A stretch of DNA of 64,000 nt from Paracoccus litorisediminis (GTDB lineage: Bacteria > Pseudomonadota > Alphaproteobacteria > Rhodobacterales > Rhodobacteraceae). The stretch spans positions 434,001 to 498,000 of the forward strand of contig NZ_WMIG01000001.1 of NCBI RefSeq assembly GCF_009711205.1. Reading direction: 5' to 3'. The translations under genes were made by a program, and so were the position numbers. How positions within the stretch are numbered: the stretch's first letter is position 1; each line of letters starts with the position of its first letter. The notes under the pieces were generated by a model that was not told the origin of the DNA, ran no database searches, and saw only the letters and a program-made list of their open reading frames with translations. Shown one piece after another: positions 17,872 to 26,505 of the stretch.

Positions 17872-17904
17872 AAAAAAGCGGCCCAGGTCATCGACCCGGC
17901 CGCT
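17872..17904 (-). terminator. Intrinsic terminator in the GTA leader
   Basis: On the minus strand AAGCGGCC...GGCCGCTT encloses an inner GGTC-GAT-GACC stem and is followed by six T. It lies 47 bases upstream of terS and about 180 bases after the mltG stop. It can end mltG transcription, attenuate GTA transcription, or both. Confidence 0.8.
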
Positions 17905-17922
17905 TGCCCATTTCTCCCAGCA

Positions 17923-18027
17923 TGTATACTTTCTACTTCAGGGCGTTCGCTAAGTCAACGATAAACCCAAAGTTGCATTCACCCTTCGCTAGTTTCCCTT
18001 GCGAAACAATGAATTGCCCTGCGCAAC
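17923..18027 (-). promoter_or_regulatory. Candidate GTA promoter/operator region
   Basis: The AT-richer part of the 256-base mltG-terS spacer. On the minus strand it holds three related decamers, TTGCGCAGGG (18027-18018), TTCGCAAGGG (18005-17996) and TAGCGAAGGG (17991-17982), then TAGCGAACG near 17951 and TATACA at 17928-17923. TTGACT at 17958-17953 is 24 bases from TATACA, too far for a standard sigma-70 pair, so an activator-dependent promoter is plausible. Confidence 0.4.
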
Positions 18028-18081
18028 ACCCATACGTTCGCCGCGCGCAACGGGGCGGAATCGCCCCCGCGACACCCGAAT

Positions 18082-19260
18082 CTAGTTGCCCTGAACGGGG
18101 GAAATCTGCTGCCCGCGCTCGCGCTCGATGACCCGCCAGCGCGCGACATTCTCGTTATGCTCCTGCAGCGTGCGGGCAAAGGCATGTCCGCCCGTGCCAT
18201 CGGCGACAAAGAACACGTATTCCGTTTCCTCGGGGTCCAGCGCCGCCTCGATCGAGGCCTTGCCCGGATTGGCGATCGGTCCCGGCGGCAGGCCCTGAAT
18301 GACATAGGTGTTATAGGGCGTGCGCCGGCGCAGTTCCGATCCGCGCAGGCCACGATCCAGAACGCCCTCGCCCTTGGTGATGCCATAGATCACGGTGGGG
18401 TCGGTCTCCAGCCGCATGCCGCGGCCCAACCGGTTCACGAATACGCTGGCCACGACCCGGCGCTCGTCGGGAACGGCGGTTTCCTTCTCGATGATCGAGG
18501 CCATGGTCAGCGCTTCCTGCGGCGTCTTGTAGGGCACATCCGCCGCGCGCTTTTCCCATGCCGCGGCAAGGAAGTTCGACTGCCGCTTCTCCATTTCGGC
18601 GATCAGCTGCGCCCGGTCCGCGCCCTGCTGGATGTCATAGGTGTCGGGCGCAAGCGTGCCCTCGGCGGGAACCTTGGCGATATTGCCCGACATATAGGGC
18701 GCCTGCTTCAGCGCCTCGACGATCTGCCAGCTGGTCACGCCCTCGGCCACGGTGATTCGCAGACGCGAATCGGCGGCCTTTTCAGCGGCAGCGACCACTT
18801 CGGGGGCGGGTTCGGTGGCCGGGTTGTACTTCGCCTGCTCGGTCATCTGGCCCGTTGCCGGGTCCAGATCGCGCAGGATGACGGAATTCTCGCGCACGCC
18901 GACGCGCAACACCAGTTCAACCCCGCAGGTCGAAGCCCCGCCCGAGGACAGAAGATCGACCACCTGCTCCATGCTGGAACCGGGCGGAACCAGATGCGAG
19001 CCGTATTTCAGCCCGCGCGACTTGCCCAGATAATCCGTGCCCGCCCGGAAGATATAGCCATTCGAGACGACCCCCTGCTGAACCAGCTGGTCGCTGACCT
19101 CGGACAGACTCGCGCCCGGAGCGACACGCACGCATTGCGCCGTGGCGCTGGGTCCGGGGGCAAAATACTGATGCTTGGCCCAGGCAACCGCCGCCGCGAT
19201 CGCGATCAGGATCACGATCAGCAGCGTCAGGAAGTTCGAAACGATATGGCGCCAGATCAT
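18082..19260 (-). CDS. mltG: endolytic murein transglycosylase MltG
   Basis: A 392-residue inner-membrane enzyme with one N-terminal transmembrane segment (residues ~9-27, FLTLLIVILIAIAAAVAWA) and a periplasmic YceG domain. The catalytic Glu lies in MASIIEKETAVPDERR, followed by FVNRLGRGMRLETDPTVIYGI and TPYNTYVIQGLPPGPIANPG. It cuts nascent glycan strands and is thought to set their length. Its ATG overlaps the fabF stop (ATGA), giving the common fabF-mltG pair. Confidence 0.95.
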   Translation of the reverse strand: MIWRHIVSNFLTLLIVILIAIAAAVAWAKHQYFAPGPSATAQCVRVAPGASLSEVSDQLVQQGVVSNGYIFRAGTDYLGKSRGLKYGSHLVPPGSSMEQVVDLLSSGGASTCGVELVLRVGVRENSVILRDLDPATGQMTEQAKYNPATEPAPEVVAAAEKAADSRLRITVAEGVTSWQIVEALKQAPYMSGNIAKVPAEGTLAPDTYDIQQGADRAQLIAEMEKRQSNFLAAAWEKRAADVPYKTPQEALTMASIIEKETAVPDERRVVASVFVNRLGRGMRLETDPTVIYGITKGEGVLDRGLRGSELRRRTPYNTYVIQGLPPGPIANPGKASIEAALDPEETEYVFFVADGTGGHAFARTLQEHNENVARWRVIERERGQQISPVQGN

Positions 19261-20519
19261 TCCTTGACGCGCCCCATCACCAGGCTGGCATTGGTCCCGC
19301 CAAAGCCGAAGCTGTTGGACAGGATATAGTCCACCTTGCGGCGCACGGCAGCATTGGCGGCCAGATCGATCTTGGTTTCGCGGGCCGGATTGTCCAGGTT
19401 GATCGTCGGCGGGCAGATCTGGTCACGGATCGCCAGAATGCAGAAGATCGCCTCGACCGCGCCAGCTGCACCCAGCAGGTGACCGATCGACGACTTGGTC
19501 GAGGACATGACGACATTCCCCGCCGCATTGCCCAGCAGACGCTCAACCGCGCCCAGCTCGATCACGTCGGCCATGGTCGAAGTACCATGCGCGTTGATGT
19601 AATCCAGATCCGCCGCCGTGATCCCCGCGCGCTTCAACGCATTGGTCATGCTGCGGAAACCGCCATCGCCATCCTCGCTGGGGGCGGTGATGTGATAGGC
19701 GTCGCCCGACATGCCGTAACCCAGCACCTCGGCATAGATCTTGGCGCCGCGCGCTTTCGCGTGCTCGTATTCCTCAAGGACGACAACGCCCGCGCCTTCG
19801 CCCATGACGAAGCCGTCGCGGTCCTCGTCCCAGGGACGGCTGGCCGATTTGGGATCGTTCTCGCGCTTGGTGCTGAGCGCCTTGCAGGCGTTGAAGCCCG
19901 CCACGCCGATCTCGCAGATCGGGCTTTCCGCGCCGCCCGCGATCATCACGTCGGCATCGCCAAAGCCGATCAGCCGCGCTGCATCACCGATGGCATGCGC
20001 CCCGGTCGAGCAGGCGGTGACCACCGCGTGGTTCGGACCCTTGAAGCCGAAACGGATCGAGACCTGACCCGAGACAAGGTTGATCAGCGCGCCCGGAATG
20101 AAGAAGGGCGAAACCCGCTTCGGCCCGCGCTCCTTGATCAGCACCGCGGTTTCCGCGATCGAGGCCAGACCGCCGATCCCCGCGCCGATCATGACGCCGG
20201 TGCGTTCGAAATCCTCGGTGGTCTGCGGCTCCCAGCCGGAATCCTTCACCGCCTGCGTCGCGGCAGCCATGCCGTACAGGATGAAGTCATCGACCTTGCG
20301 ACGGTCCTTCGGCTCCATCCACTCGTCCGGGTTGAACGTGCCGTCCGTGCCGTCGCCAAAGGGAATTTCGCAGGCATATTTGGTCGTAACATCTTTTGCA
20401 TCGAACCGCGTAATGGGTCCGGCGCCGGATTCTCCCGCCAGAAGGCGCTTCCAGGTCTCCTCGACCCCCGAGGCCAGCGGCGTGACCATCCCAAGGCCGG
20501 TGACGACAACTCTGCGCAT
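19257..20519 (-). CDS. fabF: beta-ketoacyl-ACP synthase II
   Basis: A 420-residue condensing enzyme of fatty acid elongation. The Cys nucleophile is in VTACSTGAHAIG, and the two catalytic His are in NAHGTSTM and KSSIGHLLGAAGAVE. The N-terminal VVVTGLGMVTPL and C-terminal SFGFGGTNASLV are typical. AAGGAG six bases before the ATG supports the start. acpP is not directly upstream; telA diverges instead. Confidence 0.97.
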   Translation of the reverse strand: MRRVVVTGLGMVTPLASGVEETWKRLLAGESGAGPITRFDAKDVTTKYACEIPFGDGTDGTFNPDEWMEPKDRRKVDDFILYGMAAATQAVKDSGWEPQTTEDFERTGVMIGAGIGGLASIAETAVLIKERGPKRVSPFFIPGALINLVSGQVSIRFGFKGPNHAVVTACSTGAHAIGDAARLIGFGDADVMIAGGAESPICEIGVAGFNACKALSTKRENDPKSASRPWDEDRDGFVMGEGAGVVVLEEYEHAKARGAKIYAEVLGYGMSGDAYHITAPSEDGDGGFRSMTNALKRAGITAADLDYINAHGTSTMADVIELGAVERLLGNAAGNVVMSSTKSSIGHLLGAAGAVEAIFCILAIRDQICPPTINLDNPARETKIDLAANAAVRRKVDYILSNSFGFGGTNASLVMGRVKE

Positions 20520-20676
20520 AGACGGCTCCTTAACCTTCTTATAATCGGTCAGGTTCTACACGTCGCGTGACCATGGCGCAACGTCATGGCAACCATGCCG
20601 CATTTCAGCGCGTTGCGCCTGCGAATTGGGCGCGCGTCCTTTTCCCCCAGTCGTCGCCCGGACGGCATTGAACAAC

Positions 20677-20700
20677 CCCGAAAAGGGCCTATCATTTTCG
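20677..20700. promoter_or_regulatory. Inverted repeat upstream of telA
   Basis: CCGAAAA (20677-20683) and TTTTCGG (20694-20700) form a 7-bp dyad with a 10-base spacer, 34 bases before the telA ATG. The upper arm overlaps a possible TTGAAC/TATCAT promoter pair with a short 15-base spacing, so it could be an operator. Confidence 0.35.
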
Positions 20701-20734
20701 GCAGGTCCTGCATGAGAAACCGAAAGGACGACGG

Positions 20735-21922
20735 ATGACGACCCAGACCAAGGCCAGCGCAGAAGCCGCATTGGACGAAATCAGAACCGTGACCTCGGTG
20801 GTGCTGCCCGATCCCCATCCCGCCCCCCCGGCTCTGGCCCAGGCGCAGGGCACAACGGCCGAGGAAATCCGCAAGCGCATCTCGGAAATCGACCTGAAGG
20901 ATACCAGCTCGATCGTGCATTTCGGGGCTCGCGCCCAGAATGAACTGCAGGAAATCAGCCAAGAGATGCTGGCCGATGTGAAGAACAAGGATATCGGCCC
21001 CGCCGGCGAATCCCTGCGCGACATCGTGACGACCATCCGCGGCTTTTCGGTCAGCGAACTTGACGTGCGCCGCGAGCGCAGCTGGTGGGAGCGCCTGACC
21101 GGCCGCGCCGCCCCCTTCGCCAAGTTCGTCGCCAACTATGAGGAAGTGCAGGGCCAGATCGACAAGATCACCGCCGATCTGGACAGCCACCAGCATCGGC
21201 TGCTCAAGGATATCCGCTCGCTCGACGTGCTTTATGACCGCACGCTGAACTTCTACGACGAACTGGCGCTTTACATCGCTGCCGGCGAAGAAAAGCTGGC
21301 CCTGATCGACAAGACCGACATTCCCGCCAAGGAAGCCGCGGTCGAGGCCGCCCCCGAGGAACAGAAGGTCATGGCCGCGCAGGAACTCCGCGACCTGCGC
21401 TCGGCCCGCGACGATCTGGAGCGCCGCGTCCATGACCTGAAGCTGACCCGGCAGGTGACGATGCAGTCCCTGCCCTCGATCCGGCTGGTGCAGGAAAACG
21501 ACAAGTCGCTGATCACCAAGATCAATTCGACGCTGGTGAACACCGTGCCGCTGTGGGAAACCCAGCTGGCGCAGGCCGTCACCATCCGCCGCAGCGCCGA
21601 GGCCGCCCGCGCGGTCAAGGACGCCAACGACCTGACCAACGACCTGCTGATCGCCAACGCCAAGAATCTGCGTCAGGCCAATCAGGAAATCCGCACCCAG
21701 ACCGAGCGCGGCGTCTTTGACATCGAATCCATCCGCGACGCCAATGCCGAGCTGATCGCCACCATCGAGGACAGCCTGCGCATCGCCGACGAAGGCAAGG
21801 CCCGCCGCGCCGCCGCCGAAGAAGAGCTGACCCATATGGAAGGCGAACTCCGCCGGACGCTTGCCGCGGCCAGTGCCACGCAGCGCCCGACCCAGCCACA
21901 GACCGGCACCGCATCGGGGTAA
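20735..21922 (+). CDS. toxic anion resistance protein, TelA family
   Basis: A 395-residue, highly charged, coiled-coil-rich protein. After an N-terminal Pro/Ala linker it has RKRISEIDLKDTSSIVHFGARAQNELQEISQEMLADVKNKDIG, the SWWERLTG stretch and the long QIDKITADLDSHQHRLLKDI helices of the TelA (KlaA/YceH) family. Family members are linked to tellurite, cell-envelope antibiotic and bacteriocin resistance; the biochemical activity is unknown. GAAAGGA precedes the ATG. It leads a four-gene plus-strand run with the DUF2927, SPFH and zinc-ribbon genes. Confidence 0.9.
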   Translation: MTTQTKASAEAALDEIRTVTSVVLPDPHPAPPALAQAQGTTAEEIRKRISEIDLKDTSSIVHFGARAQNELQEISQEMLADVKNKDIGPAGESLRDIVTTIRGFSVSELDVRRERSWWERLTGRAAPFAKFVANYEEVQGQIDKITADLDSHQHRLLKDIRSLDVLYDRTLNFYDELALYIAAGEEKLALIDKTDIPAKEAAVEAAPEEQKVMAAQELRDLRSARDDLERRVHDLKLTRQVTMQSLPSIRLVQENDKSLITKINSTLVNTVPLWETQLAQAVTIRRSAEAARAVKDANDLTNDLLIANAKNLRQANQEIRTQTERGVFDIESIRDANAELIATIEDSLRIADEGKARRAAAEEELTHMEGELRRTLAAASATQRPTQPQTGTASG

Positions 21923-21924
21923 TC

Positions 21925-22977
21925 GTGACAAGACAGGCCAATACGGATTTCATCACCTCTTCCTTGGCATCGCGAACCGCTCTGGCCTGCATGGCGGTCG
22001 CATTCCTGTCCTCCTGCGTCGAGACGCCACCCGCGCCGCCGCCCGAACCGCCCATCAGCGCCGAGGCGCCAAAGCGGCGCCCCGACCGCCCGGTTGCGGA
22101 TCAGGCCGCGTTGCGAGAGGCGCGCGCCCAAAAGGCCCGCGCCACCAATGTCGCGGCCAGCGTCGCCGCCGACAGCCCGGCCAGTCGCAACATGCGCGAC
22201 TACCTCAAGGGGGTCGAGGAAACGCTGCTGTCGCGCGGATTGCTGCGTACCGATGACGGCTCGGACATCCAGTTGACGCCGGAACGTCTGACCGACGATT
22301 TCGTGCTGATCGCGCTGTATGATGAATATACCCGCGACGGCGAAAGGCTGATTTCGCGCGCGACGCCCGCCCCTCTGCGCCGCTGGGCGCAACCGGTGCG
22401 CCTGCGTATCGAATTCGGCGACTCGGTGTCTTCGGCCCAGCGCGCCCGCGACCGCTCGGATATCTCAAGCTACGCCGCGCGCCTGCAGGCCGCGACCGGC
22501 CACAGCGTCAGCTTGGGCGCGGATACCGGCAATGTCACCGTCCTGATCCTGAACGAGGACGAGCGCCGCGCCATCGGCCCCCGTCTTGCCGCGCTGGTGC
22601 CCGGCATTCCCGACAGCGACGTGGCCGCGTTGTCGAACCTTGCGCCGCAGAATTACTGCACGGTCTTCGCCTATTCGCGCGGCGACATGACCACCTATGA
22701 TCAGGCGGTGGTGCTGATCCGCTCGGAAACCCCGCCACGCCTGCGCCGTTCCTGCATCCATGAGGAAGTCGCGCAGGGGCTGGGCCTTGCCAATGACAGC
22801 CGCTTGGTCCGCCCCTCGCTTTTCAACGATGATGAGGAATTCGCCTATCTGACCCATCATGACGAATTGCTGCTCAAGATCCTCTACGACCCCCGCCTGC
22901 GCCCCGGCATGACCGAGGCCGAGGCCCGACCCATCGTCCTTGAAATCGCGCGCAAGCTGTTGGCGACCAGCACGTGA
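21925..22977 (+). CDS. DUF2927 domain-containing lipoprotein
   Basis: A 350-residue protein starting at GTG 21925, two bases after the telA stop. A hydrophobic stretch ends in VAFLSSC (lipobox, Cys at about residue 30), then a Pro-rich tether. The DUF2927 domain (residues ~130-345) contains NYCTVFAYSRGDMTTYDQAVVLI and SCIHEEVAQGLGLANDS, an HEExxQ-type zinc-protease-like motif, then FNDDEEFAYLTHHDELLLKILYDPRLRPGM. A periplasmic metalloprotease-like function is inferred from that motif and has not been shown for the family. The start is the least certain point. Confidence 0.85.
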   Translation: MTRQANTDFITSSLASRTALACMAVAFLSSCVETPPAPPPEPPISAEAPKRRPDRPVADQAALREARAQKARATNVAASVAADSPASRNMRDYLKGVEETLLSRGLLRTDDGSDIQLTPERLTDDFVLIALYDEYTRDGERLISRATPAPLRRWAQPVRLRIEFGDSVSSAQRARDRSDISSYAARLQAATGHSVSLGADTGNVTVLILNEDERRAIGPRLAALVPGIPDSDVAALSNLAPQNYCTVFAYSRGDMTTYDQAVVLIRSETPPRLRRSCIHEEVAQGLGLANDSRLVRPSLFNDDEEFAYLTHHDELLLKILYDPRLRPGMTEAEARPIVLEIARKLLATST

Positions 22978-23079
22978 CAACTTGCCGCGCAACCGCAGGG
23001 CCTTGACGCGAGTTTGGGCCAAGGCACTATCGGACCGGCAGACATCCGGTTCACCGCAGCAGCGTGAAAGGCTTGGTCA

Positions 23080-24210
23080 ATGAGTATCCTCGATATCTTC
23101 GGCGGCGAGTTCATCGACATCATCGAATGGACCGACGATACGCGCGACACTATGGTCTATCGCTTCCCGACCGTGGGCAAGGCGATCAAATACGGCGCGA
23201 AAATCACCGTGCGCGAAGGACAGGCCGCAGTCTTCATCCATGAAGGCCAATTGGCGGATGTCTTCGGCCCCGGCCTTTACATGCTGGAAACCAACAACCT
23301 GCCGATCCTGACCCGGCTGCAGCACTGGGACCACGGCTTCCGCAGCCCGTTCAAGTCGGAAATCTATTACGTCAACACCACCCGCTTCAACGACCTGAAA
23401 TGGGGCACCAAGAACCCGGTGATTGCCCGCGATCCCGAATTCGGCCCGGTGCGCCTGCGCGCCTTTGGCACCTATTCCATGCGCGTCACCGATCCCGGCA
23501 AGTTCATGCTGGAAATCGTCGGCACTGACGGCGAATTCACCAAGGACGAGATCACCTTCCAGCTGCGCAATATCATCGTGCAGGAATTCTCGCGCATGAT
23601 CGCGGGCTCGGGCATCCCGGTCCTCGACATGGCCGCCAATACCGACCAGTTCGGCAAGCTGGTGGCCAAGGCGATCAGCCCGACCGTGGCAGAATACGGC
23701 CTGACCATCCCCGAGTTCTATATCGAGAACATCAGCCTGCCCGATGAGGTGGAAAAGATGCTCGACAAGCGCACCTCGATGGGGATCGTCGGCGATCTGA
23801 ACCGCTTCGGCCAATACGCGGCCTCCGAGGCGATGCTGAACGCCTCGAACCAACCCGGCGGCATGGGCGCGGGGCTTGGCGCGGGTCTGGGTGCTGGCAT
23901 GGGTGCGGCTATGGCCGGCGTCGGTCGCGGCCCTTGGGGTGTCGCCCCGCAGCAAGCCGCGCCGCAGACCCCGCCGCCGCTGCATCCCGAAACCGTTTGG
24001 CATATCGCCGTGGACGGTCAGGCCGATGGCCCTTACGGTCGCGCCCATCTGGGACGGCTGGTCCGCGAGGGGAAATTCACCCGCGACACCATGGTCTGGA
24101 CGCCGGGACAGGACGGCTGGAAATCCGCCGATGATGTCGCGGAACTCGCGCAGCTTTTCACCGTCTCGCCGCCGCCCCCACCGCCGCCGCTGCCCAAGCA
24201 GGACGGCTGA
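23080..24210 (+). CDS. SPFH domain / virion-core-like protein with C-terminal GYF_2 domain
   Basis: A 376-residue protein. Residues ~1-260 form an SPFH (YdjI-like) domain: DIFGGEFIDIIEWTDDTRDTMVYRFP, IKYGAKITVREGQAAVFIHEG, FGTYSMRVTDPGKFM and PEFYIENISLPDEVEKMLDKR. A Gly/Ala/Met-rich linker (residues ~267-290) leads to a GYF_2 domain (residues ~305-355, WHIAVDGQADGPYGRAHL ... GQDGWKSADDV) and a Pro-rich end. SPFH proteins organise membrane patches and GYF_2 domains bind peptides, so it may recruit partners to the membrane. It lies upstream of the zinc-ribbon membrane gene. Confidence 0.9.
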   Translation: MSILDIFGGEFIDIIEWTDDTRDTMVYRFPTVGKAIKYGAKITVREGQAAVFIHEGQLADVFGPGLYMLETNNLPILTRLQHWDHGFRSPFKSEIYYVNTTRFNDLKWGTKNPVIARDPEFGPVRLRAFGTYSMRVTDPGKFMLEIVGTDGEFTKDEITFQLRNIIVQEFSRMIAGSGIPVLDMAANTDQFGKLVAKAISPTVAEYGLTIPEFYIENISLPDEVEKMLDKRTSMGIVGDLNRFGQYAASEAMLNASNQPGGMGAGLGAGLGAGMGAAMAGVGRGPWGVAPQQAAPQTPPPLHPETVWHIAVDGQADGPYGRAHLGRLVREGKFTRDTMVWTPGQDGWKSADDVAELAQLFTVSPPPPPPPLPKQDG

Positions 24211-24220
24211 GCGCGCCTGA

Positions 24221-25498
24221 ATGCCGACCCCTCCGTCAGAATACCGCTATCCCTGCGAGAATTGCGGCGCGAGCCTTGAATTCTCGCCCGGCCAGCAGCG
24301 CCTGACCTGCCCCTATTGCGGGCATGAACAGGATATCGGCCCCGGCCCCGCCCGCGCGCCCAGCCGTCAGGTGCGCGGCGGCGTCGAGGCCGATCAGATC
24401 ATCCTGCGCGACCCCGCCACGGGCCGCGCCCTGCAATGGGATGCCAGCCACAAGGCCCCCCAGTTGCAGGAATTGCCGCTGGAACACGGGCTGCGAATCG
24501 ACCGCGACAGCGACCTGACCCAGACCGTCCGCACCCTGTCCTGCCCGAATTGCGGCGCAAAGCTGGAGGTCACTTCCGACAGCCACGCCTCAAGCTGCCC
24601 CTTCTGCGCCACGGCGGTGGTGACCGATACCGGCACGACGCGGCTGCTGAAACCGCAAGGCGTGCTGCCCTTTATCATTACCGAGGATCAGGCCAAATCC
24701 GCGCTGGAAAGCTGGATGAAAGGCCTTTGGTTCGCCCCCTCGGGGCTGACCGCCTATGCCCGACGCGGGCGCCGGATGACCGGGGTCTATTCCCCCTTCT
24801 GGACCTTCGACGCGGACACCCGCTCGGCCTATTCCGGTGCGCGCGGCGATTGGTATTACGAAACCGTCTGGGTCACCGAGGAGATCAATGGCCGCAGGCA
24901 GCAGGTCGCGCGTCAGGTCCGCCGGACCCGCTGGACGCCGGTCTCGGGTCAGGTCGCGCGCAACTTCAACGATGTGCTGGTGCTGGCGGCCAGTTCGTTG
25001 CCGCGCCGCATCACCGATGCTTTGACCCCTTGGGATCTGTCGCATCTGCAAACCTACCAGCCCGAATATCTCGCGGGTTTCACCGCCGAGGGCTACACCA
25101 TCCCCCTCGCCTCGGGGCATGAGATCGGGCGGCAGGAAATGGCGGGCGTGATCGTCATGGATGTGCGCCGCGCCATCGGCGGCAATGAACAGCAGGTCGC
25201 GCAGATCCGCACCGCCCATGCCGATGAGACCTTCAAGCATATCCTGCTGCCGATCTGGACGGCCGCCTATCGCTATAACGGCAAAAGCTACCGCTTCGTC
25301 GTCAACGGCCAGTCGGGACGGGTGCAGGGCGAGCGGCCCTATTCGGTCTGGAAGATCGCCTTCGCCGTGCTTTTGGCCCTTGCCCTGCTGATGGGCCTGC
25401 TGTGGCTGAACGAGCAGGGCGGTTATGTGCAGATCGGCGGATCAAGCTATCAGGTCGATCTTAACAGCGGCACGAGTTACCGCTATCACCCTCCATGA
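24221..25498 (+). CDS. zinc-ribbon membrane protein (YdjG-like)
   Basis: A 425-residue protein. An N-terminal zinc ribbon (CENC ... CPYC, residues ~11-35) is followed by a second (CPNC ... CPFC, ~107-127). A large central domain (GLWFAPSGLTAYARRGRRMTGVYSPFWTFD) comes next, then one transmembrane segment near the C-terminus (IAFAVLLALALLMGLLWL). It begins ten bases after the SPFH gene. In Bacillus a zinc-ribbon membrane protein (YdjG) and an SPFH protein (YdjI) work beside PspA; a similar partnership here is inference from the same pairing. Sometimes annotated as a primosomal protein, which the domains do not support. Confidence 0.8.
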   Translation: MPTPPSEYRYPCENCGASLEFSPGQQRLTCPYCGHEQDIGPGPARAPSRQVRGGVEADQIILRDPATGRALQWDASHKAPQLQELPLEHGLRIDRDSDLTQTVRTLSCPNCGAKLEVTSDSHASSCPFCATAVVTDTGTTRLLKPQGVLPFIITEDQAKSALESWMKGLWFAPSGLTAYARRGRRMTGVYSPFWTFDADTRSAYSGARGDWYYETVWVTEEINGRRQQVARQVRRTRWTPVSGQVARNFNDVLVLAASSLPRRITDALTPWDLSHLQTYQPEYLAGFTAEGYTIPLASGHEIGRQEMAGVIVMDVRRAIGGNEQQVAQIRTAHADETFKHILLPIWTAAYRYNGKSYRFVVNGQSGRVQGERPYSVWKIAFAVLLALALLMGLLWLNEQGGYVQIGGSSYQVDLNSGTSYRYHPP

Positions 25499-25533
25499 CC
25501 GCATGAAACGCGGCATGGAATGGGAGGACAGGC

Positions 25534-26454
25534 ATGATCCTGTGTGCAGGCGAATCGCTGATCGACATGGTCCCCGAGGGCGCGGGCTTCCGCCCTCTGC
25601 CCGGCGGCGCGGTCTATAATACCGCAATCGCCCTAGGCCGGATCGGTGCCCCGACCGCCTATCTGTGGCCGATTTCGCGCGATCCGTTCGGCGAACTGCT
25701 GCTGCGCCCGCTGGCCGATGCCGCGGTCGACACCACGCTTTGTCCCCGCTCCGACCGGCTGACCACCTTGGCCTTCGTCACCCTGATCGGCGGAGAGGCG
25801 CGCTATTCCTTCTATGACGAGGGCTCGGCGGGCCGGATGCTTGCCCCGGCTGACCTTCCGCAAATCCCAGATGAGATTTCGGCGCTGTTCATCGGCGGTA
25901 TCAGCCTTGTCCCCGATCCCTGTGGTGCCGCTGTCGAGGAACTGGCCATCCGGCTGAAAAACCGCGTCCCGGTGATGCTCGACCCGAATATCCGTCCCTT
26001 CTTCATCACAGATGCCGACCGCTACCGCGCCCGTCTGGACCGGCTGATCAGCATGGCCGATATCGTCAAACTTTCGGCCGATGACCTCGAATGGCTGATG
26101 CCGGGCGTCAGCTTTGAACAGGCCGCAGCCGACCTTCTGGCCCGCGGCGTCACACTGGTCCTGCAAACTGGCGGCGCCGCAGGCGCCCGCGCATATTGGG
26201 CAGGTGAGCCGGTCAATGCCCCCGCCACCCGCGTCGAGGTCGCCGATACGATCGGTGCGGGCGACACGTTCAACGCAGGCGTCCTCGCCTCGCTTCAGTC
26301 CGATGGCGCGCTTAGCCGCGAGGGGCTGGCCAAACTTTCGCCCCAGACCCTGCTCAGCGCCCTGACCAATGGCACCCGCGCCGCCGCGATCACCGTTTCC
26401 CGCCCCGGAGCAAACCCGCCCTGGGCGCATGAACTGGCCGCACTCCCGGCCTGA
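25534..26454 (+). CDS. PfkB-family sugar kinase, fructokinase-like
   Basis: A 306-residue kinase with the PfkB N-terminal signature AGESLIDMVPEGAGFRPLPGGAVYNTAIALGRIG and the C-terminal DTIGAGDTFNAG with the catalytic Asp and anion hole. FYDEGSAGRML and DPNIRPFFI resemble fructokinases, so fructose or a related ketose is the likely substrate. It stands alone, with no transporter or sugar regulator beside it in the window. A strong terminator follows. Confidence 0.87.
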   Translation: MILCAGESLIDMVPEGAGFRPLPGGAVYNTAIALGRIGAPTAYLWPISRDPFGELLLRPLADAAVDTTLCPRSDRLTTLAFVTLIGGEARYSFYDEGSAGRMLAPADLPQIPDEISALFIGGISLVPDPCGAAVEELAIRLKNRVPVMLDPNIRPFFITDADRYRARLDRLISMADIVKLSADDLEWLMPGVSFEQAAADLLARGVTLVLQTGGAAGARAYWAGEPVNAPATRVEVADTIGAGDTFNAGVLASLQSDGALSREGLAKLSPQTLLSALTNGTRAAAITVSRPGANPPWAHELAALPA

Positions 26455-26462
26455 AACGAACA

Positions 26463-26505
26463 GGGGCCGCGCCCATCCGGCGCGACCCCATCTTTCTTCG
26501 TTTTT
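26463..26505 (+). terminator. Terminator after the PfkB kinase gene
   Basis: GGGGCCGCGCC and GGCGCGACCCC form an 11-bp stem with one G-U pair and a 5-base loop, then a T-rich tail (TCTTTCTTCGTTTTT). The tail is part of the recurring 23-base motif at 26493-26515. Confidence 0.75.

Noticed and set aside
17826-17891. N-terminal extension of TerS starting MTWAAFF at 17891
   Set aside because: The extension would be encoded by the terminator stem and U-tract; the ATG at 17825 gives the expected TerS size.
17889-17923. Short leader ORF (MLGEMGKRPGR) overlapping the GTA leader hairpin
   Set aside because: The ATG has no convincing ribosome site and the codons simply follow the hairpin sequence; kept only as a possibility for the attenuator idea.
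20549-21931. A 460-codon minus-strand frame opposite telA
   Set aside because: Gly/Leu-rich antisense shadow with no domain; telA is clearly the real gene.
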